Source: Phoebastria nigripes (Eukaryota > Chordata > Aves > Procellariiformes > Diomedeidae). From it: a stretch of DNA of 64,000 nucleotides. Below the pieces are notes generated by a model. The model worked only from the letters and a program-made list of their open reading frames with translations, had not been told where the DNA came from and searched no databases. The position numbers and the translations under genes were made by a program. The stretch covers positions 890,992 through 954,991 of the forward strand of contig JAYKAV010000500.1 in NCBI GenBank assembly GCA_035582835.1. The letters run 5' to 3'. This document shows positions 36,271 to 49,060 of the stretch, in pieces; within the stretch, counting starts at the first letter, position 1; each line of letters starts with the position of its first letter.

Positions 36271-39200
36271 CTATTCTGTAAATGGGCTTTATGCACTTGT
36301 TTAGTCTGCTATTCAATAAAGAGCATTACCATAGCAACTGCTCCATCACATGGTGTACACTCATGCTGTCTCTGAGATAAAGAGCACATTTTAAGGCAGC
36401 ATATTCTTAATGTCGATATCCTAAAATGCAATTTTTGATGATTATTATTATTTTTCTGGGAGAATATTTGTGATAAGCAACCATGCCTCCTTAGTGTCTC
36501 TTAACTCCTTTTACTACTACTTTGCTGGCAGAGGACTGTGTACCTACGGTAATTTCTTTTTCATTTGTAGATTTTCACACACAGATCATGAAATATTTGT
36601 TAGTTCAAGTCACAGCATGGGCCCTCGTGTCAATGGGATGCAAGCATTTTTGTCACGTTTAGCAGAGTTTGTCTCCGAGTGCTATTTCTAGACAGGCGGT
36701 AGCCGGTGCCCGATGCTTGAACCTGACTTTGTTCCTCTCCTGCGCGCTGCAGGAGAGCAGTCCTCATGCAGCTGGCACGTTGGTAACTCCTACGGAGACT
36801 AAACGTGTCCCCGCGGTGGTGTGCCTCTTCTCCACTGGCCTGTGAGATGGGGAGTTGGCGGTTGGTCCGCGCTCCCCGCCTCCTGCCTGCAGCACCACGT
36901 GCGGCTCTGTCTNGGTGCCGGCCAGACGAGACCCTTGTGCCGCAGGACGGGCATGGCAGCGGGAGAGGCTTTCACAGCGGGGCTGCCGCTGCTGCCCTGG
37001 TTCCGTCCCGGGCATCGGGACCTGAGCGTGCTGCAAACAGCTTATGAAATGCAACGTGCCCACCTCCGCCTGCCACCGCAGGCGGCTTGTCACTGCCCCC
37101 TCGTCACAGGCTGGGGAATTATTTTCAAAAATATTTGGGGAAGGTTTTTCACAACTCGCTGCCCAGGCCTCGAGGAGAGGATACCAGAATCTGCGAGGCT
37201 GCGAGATACGTTGTTAAATTGAGTAAAAGCCCATCGGAGCATCAGGGTGCATTCCCTGCTAAGTACTCTGCTCCCCACACGATGCTATCTAATTGTTTCT
37301 TGAATGATCTCAGCCTTTCTGCCTGGCTGAACCTGCCTGCCAGGCCATTCCACACTGAGGATTCTCTGCGTGAAAAAGGGCTCCCAACTTAGCCTCCAAA
37401 TATGTTTCCTACTTGCATTTACATCCTGTCTGTTTGAAGCCCAAATCTTAGCTCATTTGGTATTTTACCTAGAATGAGATGCATATGGATGGTTCTCTAA
37501 ATATGTTGCTGATTTATAGTCTGGTTGCAAATGGCAATGATGAAATGTGTGTGTTTCTTAGCAACTTTTGTATTACTATAACCAGAATATGTGTGCGGGG
37601 AGGCTCCGTACCCTTCAGTCAGCTCGTGCAAGACTATAGAAGTGGTAGCAGGTAGGACTAGGTACTCCCGTTGTCCAGTAGCACACCCATCGCTGGGAAT
37701 ATTAATTCTGTTCCCTACAGTTATTAACTCAGCAAACCCATCCCAGTGCACAAGTGCATCAAAATAAAGGAGGGGAGGGGGCATTTTTTGGTGCAGAGGG
37801 CTTGGGTCAGCTGGCTTGTGCGGAGCTGGGGGACCGATCCAGAGGCTGGGAAAGTAACTTAGAAAACCCCCATTAGCTTCAGTGGATTTTAAATCAGGAC
37901 CCGTCTCCTCAGGAAAAAATACACATATAATCCCCATTGGGTGTCTCATCATAATCCTCCTCCTCGTCTTCTGAAGGCAGTGAAAGGTACAGAACAGCAG
38001 CAGCGCACCCAGAATAGTGGGAATTTTCTGTAGGATTTCGTGGTTTGTCATATGTGTAGGCACCTGCCGGGCCCCCGTGCTCCGCGACTCGCTCCCCCGC
38101 ACGGCGTGTGACGTCCTGACGGGGGGGCTTGGTCGCAAACCATCCGTTGTTCTCAACTACAAAGCCTAGAAGAATTAACATTCCTCGCAATTATCCAACC
38201 ATCTTAATTACTTGCCCAATATTCTGTCTCGGTATTAGCTGCCCAAATCATGTTGGGATTTTCCAGACAACTTCTGACCAATTTGCTAGCCAGGAAACAG
38301 AAAATGAACTAGAAAATCAGAGTAAAAATTACTGCAGTGCTTTAAGTAACGTTCAAGCTGAGCCTAGAAGCGCTGGTAACTCCTCGTGTCGAGTGACCAA
38401 GGAAGGAGAAGGGCTGGGGGAAAAGCGACAGCACGCTGGAAGAATTGGCATCCTCNGCGTTTGTCCCCGTCGCGCAGCCCGGCGGGAGGGCGCAGCGTCC
38501 CGCCCACGGGCGCAGGTAGCTCGGCTGTGAGCAGCGGCTCTGCGGGGACACGTCTGGCTCGGGCGGCTGCTGGCAGCAGGGAGAGGAGCCCCACCAGGGA
38601 GCGAAGGCCTCGGCTGGCTTCTCACCAGCCAGGGGCCGTCGGGAGGCAGGGCCGGGCACCACCACCTCGGTCCTTTCTGCAGCTGGGAGTATTTCCTGGA
38701 GGTCTGCTGCTCAGCGAGGTTTGATGCTGAAGGCGCCTGCTCGCAGTCCTCCTCCGTAACCACCACTGGTGGAGAGGATGCGAAGGGCCAGCATCTGGCA
38801 GGAGCCGCACACCCACATGCATACATGCAATGACGCACGCACGCTCGTGTACACGTGCACCGTGCCCAGGGAGCAGGCCAAGCTCCGGCCGCAGCGCCGG
38901 TGGAGCTCCAGCCCACGTGCTGCCCCAGCAAGGCCCCCGGCTGCCCTCGGCTGCGGCGAGTGGGGCTGGGAGCAGGCAGGACATTCATGTTCACCGTCCC
39001 TTGCTATCAGCACACACCCGATCCTCTGCAGAAACGCTGCCTGTGCAGCCAGGCTGTTCACACCAGGATGCACTTGCACGTTAACATGCCGTGTGTGAGA
39101 TATCTGTATCATCTCGCTCCTATCCTGGCTTACTGACTGCAGGAAAAGGCCATTTTTTATCAGTTTCTGCTTTAGTGAAGCAAAAGGTCCTTTGGTTCCT

Positions 39201-41900
39201 ATCCAGTGTCTCAAAATGCAGAACGTGTCATTGAAAAAAGCTCACTGGTCAATCAAAATGCCCCTGAAACTTTCTGTCCTAGCTAGGACAGTCTCCATCC
39301 TTCCAGCTGCAGAAGATGGAAAAAAAGCCCAGCCCGGCTCTGGGTGGTTTATGTTATGCCACAAATGGCTAATAAAGGTTTGTCATAACAGAAGCCCTAT
39401 AAGTAGAAAGGAAGTAATAGTTTACGGCTCTTGTGCTATCTGGCACCATTCATTAGTGTATTCTGTGCTAGTAATAAAATTTTACAGGTTGATCATTTAA
39501 ATGCAGGTTAGAAATAAATCTGATGATCCAACTGGAAAAGTAACAGAGACTGGTCAGTCTGTCTTCTTCCCCCCAATCGATACACCAAGTGACACTAGAC
39601 CCAACACACCCGATTAGGTGATAGTTAAACAGTTTACTCATAATAAGGTTATTGATCACGGGGGCTTCAAGCACAGCGTGGCGTGGCGATGGATGGAGAG
39701 GTTTGGGTGGAAGGGGAGCGTGCGCTGCAGTGGTGCTATGGCGTAATTCCCGGCACCACTCCTCATTCCTGCCAGTGCTTTTATTAAACGTGTCCTGAAC
39801 CCTTTGATGCGATAGAGAAAATCAGCAGCACAGGTCTCCCTCTTTGTTCTGGGATAAGCAGCACGCCTGCTTTCTGCAGCTATCTTGATCGATGAGCGAA
39901 TGCCTGGTATCAAAACCGCACGGAGGGAGTGTAGCTGGAGGGTGATCCCCCGAGAGCGGCCGTGATTGGAGCGCCAAGTTTCGTCTTGAAGGAGGAGGGA
40001 GACAGACAGGTTGTTTGAAAAAATTCCCTTTAGACCAAACACTGATGTTGGAGCTGAGCTACAAACACTTCTGCTGTAAGAAGTGCAACTTTATCAGTTT
40101 TCTAGGTTAAACACTGCTCCTTGGAACGTAACGTGCACTCTGCCTGGTTACTCCTCCAGCCACATCTCCCAGCAGCTTGTCAACATTAACTGTACGTCGA
40201 GTATGACTCTTATTGCACTAATTACTTACTTAAGTTTTCAATACGCATTTTTAGTTTTATTGGAAATCCCCCCCGTTAGTGAATCAGGAGGAGTGAGTGT
40301 CTAGGCAGGAAGGTGCAGGGGGACAGAGGACCCCGCAGAGCTGTTTCGGCGGCGTTCATGTTTCACGGGGCACGTTTCGCTCTGGCATGTGCAGGTTGCC
40401 CAGTCCCTGGCACAATGGACACAAATCATGGCTGGATACTTGGGGTTTTCAGCAATGTATTTCTAGTGGATTTTACAATGGTGTGCAAGACCTTCTTCTT
40501 TGAAACAACCTCCACAGCCGTTCGCTCCAGTATCAAAGGCAAATCCACTACCTGTTTGTAGTCTTCCATGGGAAATGCAGTATTTGTTGCGCCATTTCAA
40601 CATTTACTTTAGCAATTAGAGGATATCTAATTAAATGTTTGGCATATGCAATGTGCAAGTTTTGGTGTAGTGATATAAAAAATGTTAAACATTAATATAA
40701 GGTTAATTTTGACTGATTCAACAGCTTGCTTTTAAGTTTCCCATTGACAGCCAAACTGCAGGGTTTAATGCTAAGCTTCACATTGCAGCTTATCTCCCCT
40801 TAATTAAAATTAAAATGTGAGCAACAACACAGAGATATTTTGTAGGCATCCTGGAAGAGGAGAAGCAGAAGCTCGAGTGATGGTTGTTTAATAAGATTAT
40901 AATTGGAGAGTTAAAGCCTTGTGATCTATTTGAAGACTGGTTTGGTGCTGGTGCGGCTCCGTGGCAGGCGAGCCCCAGGTGCCTGGCCAAGCATCCCTCG
41001 CCGACATCTGGAACCAGCTGCAATACATCACTGTCAAAACTGCTTTCTATACGTATCTGCATTTACACATTAGTTACCCACGCAGCACTCATCAAAAAAG
41101 CTGAACAATCTTGACACGGTGTCCCTGGTGGAACGGCAAAGGTGAACCGAAGTTGGGAGGCAGTGTCTCGCGTCACTGTCTGCTGAGCTTTTACAACAGG
41201 AAGCCTGATTAAAACTGAAAGGAAAAATTTATCGTCAGCTTCTGCTTTGCATCATTTTTACCTACAAAAAGAGTATTTTGTTTCATACAAAGCATTTTAT
41301 AATGGGGGCCGTAGATGCTTTTAGTTTTCATCGTTTGTTTCACTACAGAGTGGTGCTTTGCCGGACCGGACACCGCGGCAGGGCTGCTGGAGGGGGTTTG
41401 GGTGTCTTATTATCCACATAATTTCCTCTTTCCTGCTCAGTTCTTGCTTTGAATTACAGAACCCATCTATAGTTCATTCAGGTTTGTTGCACAGGGATTG
41501 ATGTAACGTGGACCGAGTAAGTCTGGGTAAGATGTTAATATTACCAAATGGTTGTGTGTTTGTTGCTGTGATGGAATGAGCAGCACTTGCGTCTGCCGGT
41601 GACGGGGGCTGCAGAGCAGGAAAGAAAATAACCGAGAATTTCCTTGGGAGTTCAGGGATTCAGAGTTAATTAGGAGTTAAAAGTAAAAATGTTCAGGAGC
41701 CGGAATGAGCGAAGAACGGAGCTCACCAGATGTGTCCTTTAGGATAGAAACTAACTGCTTTGGTGGAAACAGGAGATTTCACTCTTGGTGCAAGGTTCAA
41801 AGGGAGGCGATGCAGAGTATTGTATTTATTTTTTCAATTAAAAATGGCTCTGCCGATGTGTGCACTTGCAATAAAAGCTCTCGCTGTCTGCCAGGGCAGC
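36271..41900. other. Intron 2 block: mixed, possible old LINE relic, no gene
   Basis: AT-rich segments (36270-36660, 38150-38340, 39350-39660, 40580-40920) alternate with GC-rich ones (38380-39000). The longest minus-strand frame of the window (37497-38156, 219 codons) lies here. It shows no domain, signal or family I recognise, and overlaps the tail of the LINE-like stretch. No gene is called. Confidence 0.45.
37215..37440 (+). mobile_element. Possible ancient CR1/L3-type LINE fragment
   Basis: The stretch resembles the 3' part of old CR1/L3 LINEs as I remember them. It has a block ending ATTCCACACTGAGGATTCTC, then GTGAAAAAGGGCTCCCAACT, AGCCTCCAAATATGTTTCCT and ACTTGCATTTACATCC, in that order. 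Divergence is high and no target-site duplication or reverse transcriptase frame is left. The alignment is from memory, so boundaries are approximate. Confidence 0.42.
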
Positions 41901-44900
41901 CCAGTGGCGAGCGTTGACCTGCTGAGGAGGCGTCGGGTAAGGACAGTCTGGGCAGGACCAGGGTGGGCTTCGCCTGCCCATGCCGGTGCGGTGGCAGTGC
42001 CCCGTGCCGCAGCGGCGTTGGGCCTCGGGGCTGCCCACCGCTCTGGGCGGGAGGGAAGCCCCAGGCCTGTGCAGAAGCTGCGCTCTGCAGCTCCCAGAAA
42101 GGATAACCCTTTTGGAAGCTACTGGTGGAAATGAGGTTGCCCACCTCTGGGTCCTCACAAGTGCCCGGGAGCCCCGCTGCAAACTTCACAGCAAGAGCTG
42201 GGCACGCGCCCTCCACCGCAGGCTCACTGCGAGCCGAACGGGCAGTGGTGGATGAAATACCGGGGGGGCCGAGCTCCTCCTGGGGGTAGCACCTGGCTTT
42301 TCTTCTTGGCCATTCATCACATGCAGCCAGAGATGAAGGAGAGAACAATTCCAATGCCCAGCACAGATGGTGGGAGGGCTCCTAATGATGCCGTAAATGT
42401 CCCTTCTGAGGAGGTTAGCCCTGACCCATAGCAAATCTGTCCTGTCAGCCTGTGAGTGGTTACCAGCCTTCTCCATCTGTTTGTGGAAACTGGGTAGCAC
42501 CTTGAAGGCACCCTAATGCCTCATGCATTGGTTTCATAGCAGCTCAGAAGAGAACTGCTCTGCTCCCAGAGCAATAAGTGACCCCGACACCAGGGAACCC
42601 CCTCGATGAGCTCCTCCAGCCGCTCGCTTGCGCTGCCCTGTTTGGGTGGAGATTCGACGGGCTGCGTTTCCCTCGCAAGATCATGTCAGGGCATTTGTGG
42701 CTTCATTGCCTTGATGGTGAAATTTTCATCTCCATTGGCGTGCTTCGCTTTGGCTGGTTTGAGTGGAACCACGGCGTGGGCTGACAGTGCCGTTTGCTGG
42801 TTGTGGGGCTGTGCTCAGCTCTATGTCTCCTGGCAGGTCTGCGTTGGTACCTGTCCGACGCCGATGTTACCGGCACGTTTCCATTCCTCCGGTTAGTGCC
42901 GCTTTGCTGGGCTGTGGGCGCAGCAGGGCACCCGTAAGCGGTGCAGGTACCGGGTATGGCACGAGCGAGGCTGCCTCCAGCCAGAGAGCATGTCTGGCGG
43001 CCGGCTCCCCCCCATCAAGCTGTCACGCTGAACATTGCTCCCTAAGTACCAAGTGGGTGGTGGGACCGCACCGCGGCTCCCGAGGCGCTCCCCGCGGCTG
43101 TCCCAGGGCTGTCCTACTGAGATGGGAAAGTCACAGAAGAGCGGAGCTGTGCAATGCATGACTGCAGTCCCTCCCTGCAGCTGGCACTTCAAATAGCCCG
43201 CAGAAATATTGTCACAGATGGGGAAGTCTTGGAAATAAATAGAAAATTTTCCCAAGTTGGAGATTTTCTTTGAAAGCTTTGGGAACTCCTCTGCTCTTCT
43301 TTAGCAGGCCCGCTTGGCTGGCACCATCTCTGTGCCGATAGTCTCAGCACGGTTCGTGGGGCCGTGTGGATGGGTTATTTGTTTTACACTTGATTTCTTT
43401 GGCTACCATTTCGTGTGGTGTCAGCTGTGTTGACGTACATTGCAACCAGAACAATCAAACCTGCAAAACTATTCTGGGGTCCTTTTCCGTAGCATTTCAC
43501 GTGCAATTCTCCTTTGCTTCTTAATTCCACACCAGCATCCCTGGCACTCAGAAAATACTCCTTTAAAATTTGATTGTTTGATTCATCCTCCCCCTGCTTG
43601 ACGGGCTGCTGCATCCCTCTGGCGTGCCTCGTACGAAGAACTCAGGGATGCCTCCCTCGCCCCAGGTAGGTGAGAAGTAAATGGGGCATGGAGTTATTTA
43701 GTTTAGTTCTTTTCTCTGGGAAGAGAGGAAAAGGATTCTGGAATATGAGAAGCACAGCTCATTTTTCACAGTTGCCTCTGCTGTGGCATTGATGCCACGC
43801 TATGCTTCATGACTTGCTGTTTTCATTAGACATGTCCAGGAACTCTGGAAATGGCGATAAAGTGCCTCTCTAACTCGTGTTTACTTCAATAACTAGACAA
43901 ACAAGAAATATTGCAAAGTTTTGGAGATGGAGGTACTTTGTCTTTAGTGATTTCAGTTGTTTGGGTATTTGTAACATTTCTGAGGGTCATTTTTGGCAAG
44001 GTACTTGTAACCTCTGCATGGAAAAGGCCAACAAATTCTGTGCAGGATTTCAGTCCTGTTTAAGCTGATAATGAGAAAAGCCAAAATATTGCATGAAAAT
44101 GTGTGTGTCGGCACTGCGTTGCTCCCAGGTGCTGGGGAGCGCCTGCCAGCGTGGTCTGGGTGTGCAGGTGACATTCAGAGGCCCCCCACGGTCTCTCATG
44201 TGCAAAGCCAGAGGTAAAGACGATCCTTGCTGCTGTGTGCTTATAATTGAACCGAGACAGAACCGGGTCTGCTGATTACGGCTTTTGTTGGTGCTGATAA
44301 TCTCTTCTCAGGGCGTTGACAAAAATGGCATTATCTGTGCTTTACAGACTAGCAGAATATGATAAAATCAAAGTTAATTTTAAAGAAAACAAAAATAACT
44401 GAAGTACTTAGATTGACTTTTTATTCAGCTTCTTGTCTCTGCTTTTCACTCTAGTAACACAAGCTTTACTGAAAAGCAAACAAAATTGGCGCCCAATGAG
44501 CCTAAACTGAAATTTCAAACAATAGCAACACCAAACCAATTAGAGTTCCTCCTGGTTTTATGTTAGGTGTAAGCACTGACTTCGCAGAATCAGTACAAAA
44601 TGTGAGTGATGCATGAAATGGAAATTTCCTGCCTAGTGTGTAGAATAAATACAGACAGAGCTGTGATGTTTGNCACGATACGCAGCTCACAGGCAGCCAG
44701 AGGAGCGAGCCAAGCTCAGGCATCCGCCAGCAGAAACCGTCCCTTCATGTAAAAGTTCTGGTTTATTTTTTATCTCCTTTGGTACCTTTGGAGCAGATCA
44801 GTGATTCAACTGATTTTATCATCTTACCTATGCGGATTCTCCATAAAGATGGTCGGGGAAGGTGACATTGGGGTGGAGGGACAGCCTTTACAGACACTGT

Positions 44901-46440
44901 CCCGCGTTACCGCGCCAGTGCTGAGATGTCCTCCAGAAGTCAAGGAGGACGTCAGCCGGTGTGGGGCCCGGCAGAGAAACAGGCAATAGCCTCAGTCCTA
45001 ATGTGGCACATGCTCCCATGGGCAGTGTCACCTCCCAGCATCACGGACATGCAGAGGTCCTTAGACACAGGCCTTCTCCATCTTTCTGGTGAGGAGAAAT
45101 GAAAAGCTTTCAGGAATCTGCTTTTATTTGGAATCCTGGATGAAATCTATTTCTTGGCTAAAAATCCACGCTAACTCATTATTACCACAAATAGGGTTAA
45201 AAAATCAATCCAAACCATATGGATCTCCTAGATCAGATGGAGAGCTGACCTGGTCCGGCGCTCTGTCTCCAATGGCGATGAGCAGCAGATGCTTAAGGAA
45301 ACAGCTGATCGGTCACGCATGAAGTGAAGACCTTTCTAATACACTGTCCCAACACCCAGCAGCTTATGAGCAGGGGTTTCCTGAGCGGGGAGTCACATCT
45401 GCAGAGTCGCACAGTGTTGGACAGCCTCTGATGGGCCTTTCTGCTGGCCCTCCAGTCCCGTGCGTGCACCGCGCTGGCGGAGCGGGCTTCGCCGTGCTGG
45501 CATCCGCCTCCACCCACGGCCCCGCCAACGGCTGCTCCTTTCTGTGTGACAGCCGGTGGTGATCAAAAGGTGACCGCCTCTTGCTCTGCCAGCGAGCTGC
45601 CGGTGCACCTTCCCGGCTGGGTCTGCCGGCGGTGCCGAGCCAGCCCCGCGGAGGCGGATGCTCACACGGCCCCGGCCCCGCCATCGCATCCCGGGCGAGC
45701 ACCGTCCCCTCCGCCTGCCGCCGGGGCTGGGAGAGGCCCCCGCCTGCACCGGCGCCCTTTGAGCATGAACCTACCGCCACGCTCAGCCCCGGCGCTAAGT
45801 TTTATTATGAATTAAGAGTAAAACTCCTTCTCTGCCACAGAAAAAAACTACCTCCATTTTTCAGAGTGCCTCTGTTTATATAGTTTATGGGAGAAGAGGG
45901 CTCTTAATATTTCAGTGTCATGACCATAAAATGAAAAGGTTACTGCTTGCTACCAAGGCTTGCTTGGATCCAGCACCAATTAATTTTCAATCTGAAATAT
46001 ATGTCTTCTGGCCGTCTCACAACAGCCGTGAGCGGGAGGTTCCTCCTTAACACATTTGAGCCACAAACGCGGTTAAAGGATTAGCNGGCTTTTTCCATGC
46101 TGTTTTGTTCGCCCCCATTGGGGATTCCCATTATCCTTGACAGACTGTTAGCCCTGACAGTGGGATATGACTGTTTTAGTTTTTCCTCCTCCTCTGCGCT
46201 GTGTCCACACGTAAGGCTACTTGGACCTCAGCTTTAATTTTCATTATAGGTGCGAAGGCAGCATATGTTAAAGGCAGGCATTACTGTGCAGAGTTGCTCC
46301 TGCAAAATTATCTGCAGAACGGTTTTAATTTATCTGCGTGCGGCAGCACTTGTGCCGGGCAGAGCGCGCCGCTGCTGCCAGCCTGCCGTTCCTTGCTCCT
46401 GGGTGTAGCGCGGCCGTTCCCCACGTACAAGGGGTAGAAT
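41901..46440. other. Intron 2 block: GC-rich patches with AT-rich spacers, no gene
   Basis: GC-rich patches occur at 41900-42300, 42560-43100, 45240-45800 and 46340-46430. AT-rich spacers occur at about 43860-44100 and 44280-44540. No coding gene is recognised; the frames over the GC patches occur on both strands. Confidence 0.45.
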
Positions 46441-49060
46441 AAGGATTGAAGTTGTACCAGACCATTGCAAGCACACGCTGACTTTCTGGAGGGTGGATGA
46501 GCTTCTCTTTATCTTTATTTATTAATAAAAGACGGAATGCCTTGGGAAACAAAAGGTTTTAATGGCTGGTGCTTGGTATCCTTGACAACACTCCCCAAAG
46601 AATATTACATTAGGGCACCAGAGAACTTTTAAAAATAAGTAATGGAATTCCGTCTCTGTTATGCTTTTAGTAGTCATTTCGGCCATGGTGCAGCGAGGTC
46701 ATAAGCTGAGCTCAGTGAAGGGAGCCAGAACACGAAATGATGCTGAGAGAACGTCTGGGAGATGAGAGGTACAGAATTACAAGCGAAAGTGCAGGCCTGC
46801 TGAGGCAATTACAGCTTAATGGGGTCATTTGGAAGGCAATTGCCAGGGGTTAATGTAGTATGGAGAGATGAGGTGAGATTGAAGTGAAATTTGGGGCTGG
46901 AAATGTGTTAAGATGAAAGATCAGAGTGCAGCGGATTCTGCAGTGCAGAAGGTTTATATCATGCAAAAAATTTGAAAAAAATGTAAAAGTAGTAGCCAGA
47001 TGTTTCAAAATAAATAAATAAAACCTTAAGTAAACGCTTTAAAAAAGTGAAATAGCTGCATCAAAATACCCTGCACTTGGAAAGGATTGCAGTGTGCAAG
47101 CCGGTATTTAATATGGCATAAAAGGGCTTGATTTGAAGCAAAAGTTCTGTTGCGTTTGCCTGCACATACGCAGAGACAATGTGGTTCGGCTGTTTCTGTT
47201 ATCGACACAATATACTGCCTTATGAAAATATTACTGCTCTCTCAGCTGTTGTGCCTTATTTTGAAAAATCCATTGTTTTGAAACAAAAAGCGAGAAACAG
47301 TCCCCTATACACATATTTTGATATATTTGCAATGGATTTATCACATTATCTTTTCAGGCATTAAAATAATACTCGTAAGATGTCAAAATATTACAAGAAC
47401 GTAAGCTAGCATTCTTTGAGAGTGGGTATTTTGGTTCTGAGAAGTATGCTTAAATATTACAGGTGTTTAAATTAAAAATGTCAAACCATGAAGGCATAAT
47501 GGAAGTAATCATTTTTACACAGTTTTAAGCCGCACAGTGTTGGAGAAAGCTTTGCATTCCAGACTATTGTGAATGAACGGAGTTCATAAGCATTCAGAGG
47601 ACAAAAGAGATCATTATGCTTTGTTACCTCAGCCAGTTCATTACCTTAATTGCTGAGCGTAATCCAGTCTTGGAAGAAAACTCTAGGGCTTTAAGGAGAT
47701 CAACATTGGCACCCTATGACACAGAAAATGGAAGCCCTTTCCTGCGCCACGGCCACTCCAGGCATGCTAAACCTTGATCAAAGGCTGAACTTCTCCGAGG
47801 GTCGGCCATGTGAAAATCCCCCAGAGCTGCACCGGGCGCTGAACCGTGATGGAGTGCCGTGGGCTCAGCACCGCTCCCGCGCCAGTGTGACCGTCCCGGA
47901 TCACTGCCTGGCAAGAGCACATTATCATCCCTTCAGATAGGTGAAGTTTTAACATAGTTCTGTATAGCAGGGACAATACGTCTCTTTTTGCAGCCGCTCT
48001 CTGCATATTGCGTGAACTGAACAAACTCTTAATGTGCAGTAATGCCGCGGAGCCGGGAGACGGAGCATGGTGCTCTGCATCAGGCAGGAGGCCACTTTTC
48101 CAGGAACGGCTTGTTAAATTCTCCTTAGCTACATGCGAGGAGAGGCATTTGCAGGCAGGCATTTGACTCCAGAGCCACGTCGCGGCTGCAGAACGATTCC
48201 GAGGAGTTTGCTGGGGAAGATCAGATTTATTGTAAATACATTAGAGCAAGGGTTTTTTCACCTGTGTTTCTTTGACGTATGTGTGCTTTGTATCTAGTTA
48301 TCTGATCTGACGATACAGGCTTCTCCCCCCTGTACAGTTGCATATATTAAGGCTTTTAAGAAATATAGTAAAACAAAAAATATGACCTTTAAAAGCATGG
48401 TTGAGTTGCATTCATTTTATAACCATCAAAGCAACTCTTTACTGTTGTAAGGTAGAAAAATCAATGATGCAATCTTTTTCCTTTTGCCTCGTGCAATCCG
48501 TAATTGAAATGGAAAATCAAATGAACGGCTAACAGATAATTGTTTTATCAATATTCCCTGCCTGCCCTACAAGGGTCAGCCTAGAATGATCATGAGCCAC
48601 GGATATGATGAGGACAAAATGTGAAATTGAACAGCAAGGAGGCAATAAATCAACCTTGACAAGAAAGAGTGACCAGCATGTAGCTCTTGTAGGCAGCTTT
48701 TGGGACACTTTTTGTCTCAGGTGTCTGCACTGATTTAAAAATGTGAGAATATAATATTTGAAGCTCTACCAGCGGGTAAACAACTGCAGACTATTTCTGG
48801 GTTAAGGCATCATCAAAGCAAACACGCCACAGCTGAAAATATGAGGATATTGGGGCATAGGGGGAAAAATCTCACAGTAAAATAACCGGGGAATAATGGA
48901 ATATTCTGGGGCTGTTGCAAGCAAGAAATTCTCGTGTCTTCCTATCTGGTGCCAGAAAACTAAAAAAGGTAGTAAATATATTAAAATACATTTTTCAGGC
49001 TGCTCTTTTGCCGCTCCATTGGGCATGAAAAATGCTTTGAAGGGTATTTCTGGTATTTTG
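46441..49060. other. Intron 2 block: AT-rich, enhancer-like, no gene
   Basis: This is largely repeat-free AT-rich DNA. The stretch 47390-47700 carries TTAATTGCTG, CATAATGG and GTAATCATT motifs. A GC-richer patch lies at 47740-47900. No gene is recognised. Confidence 0.4.
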
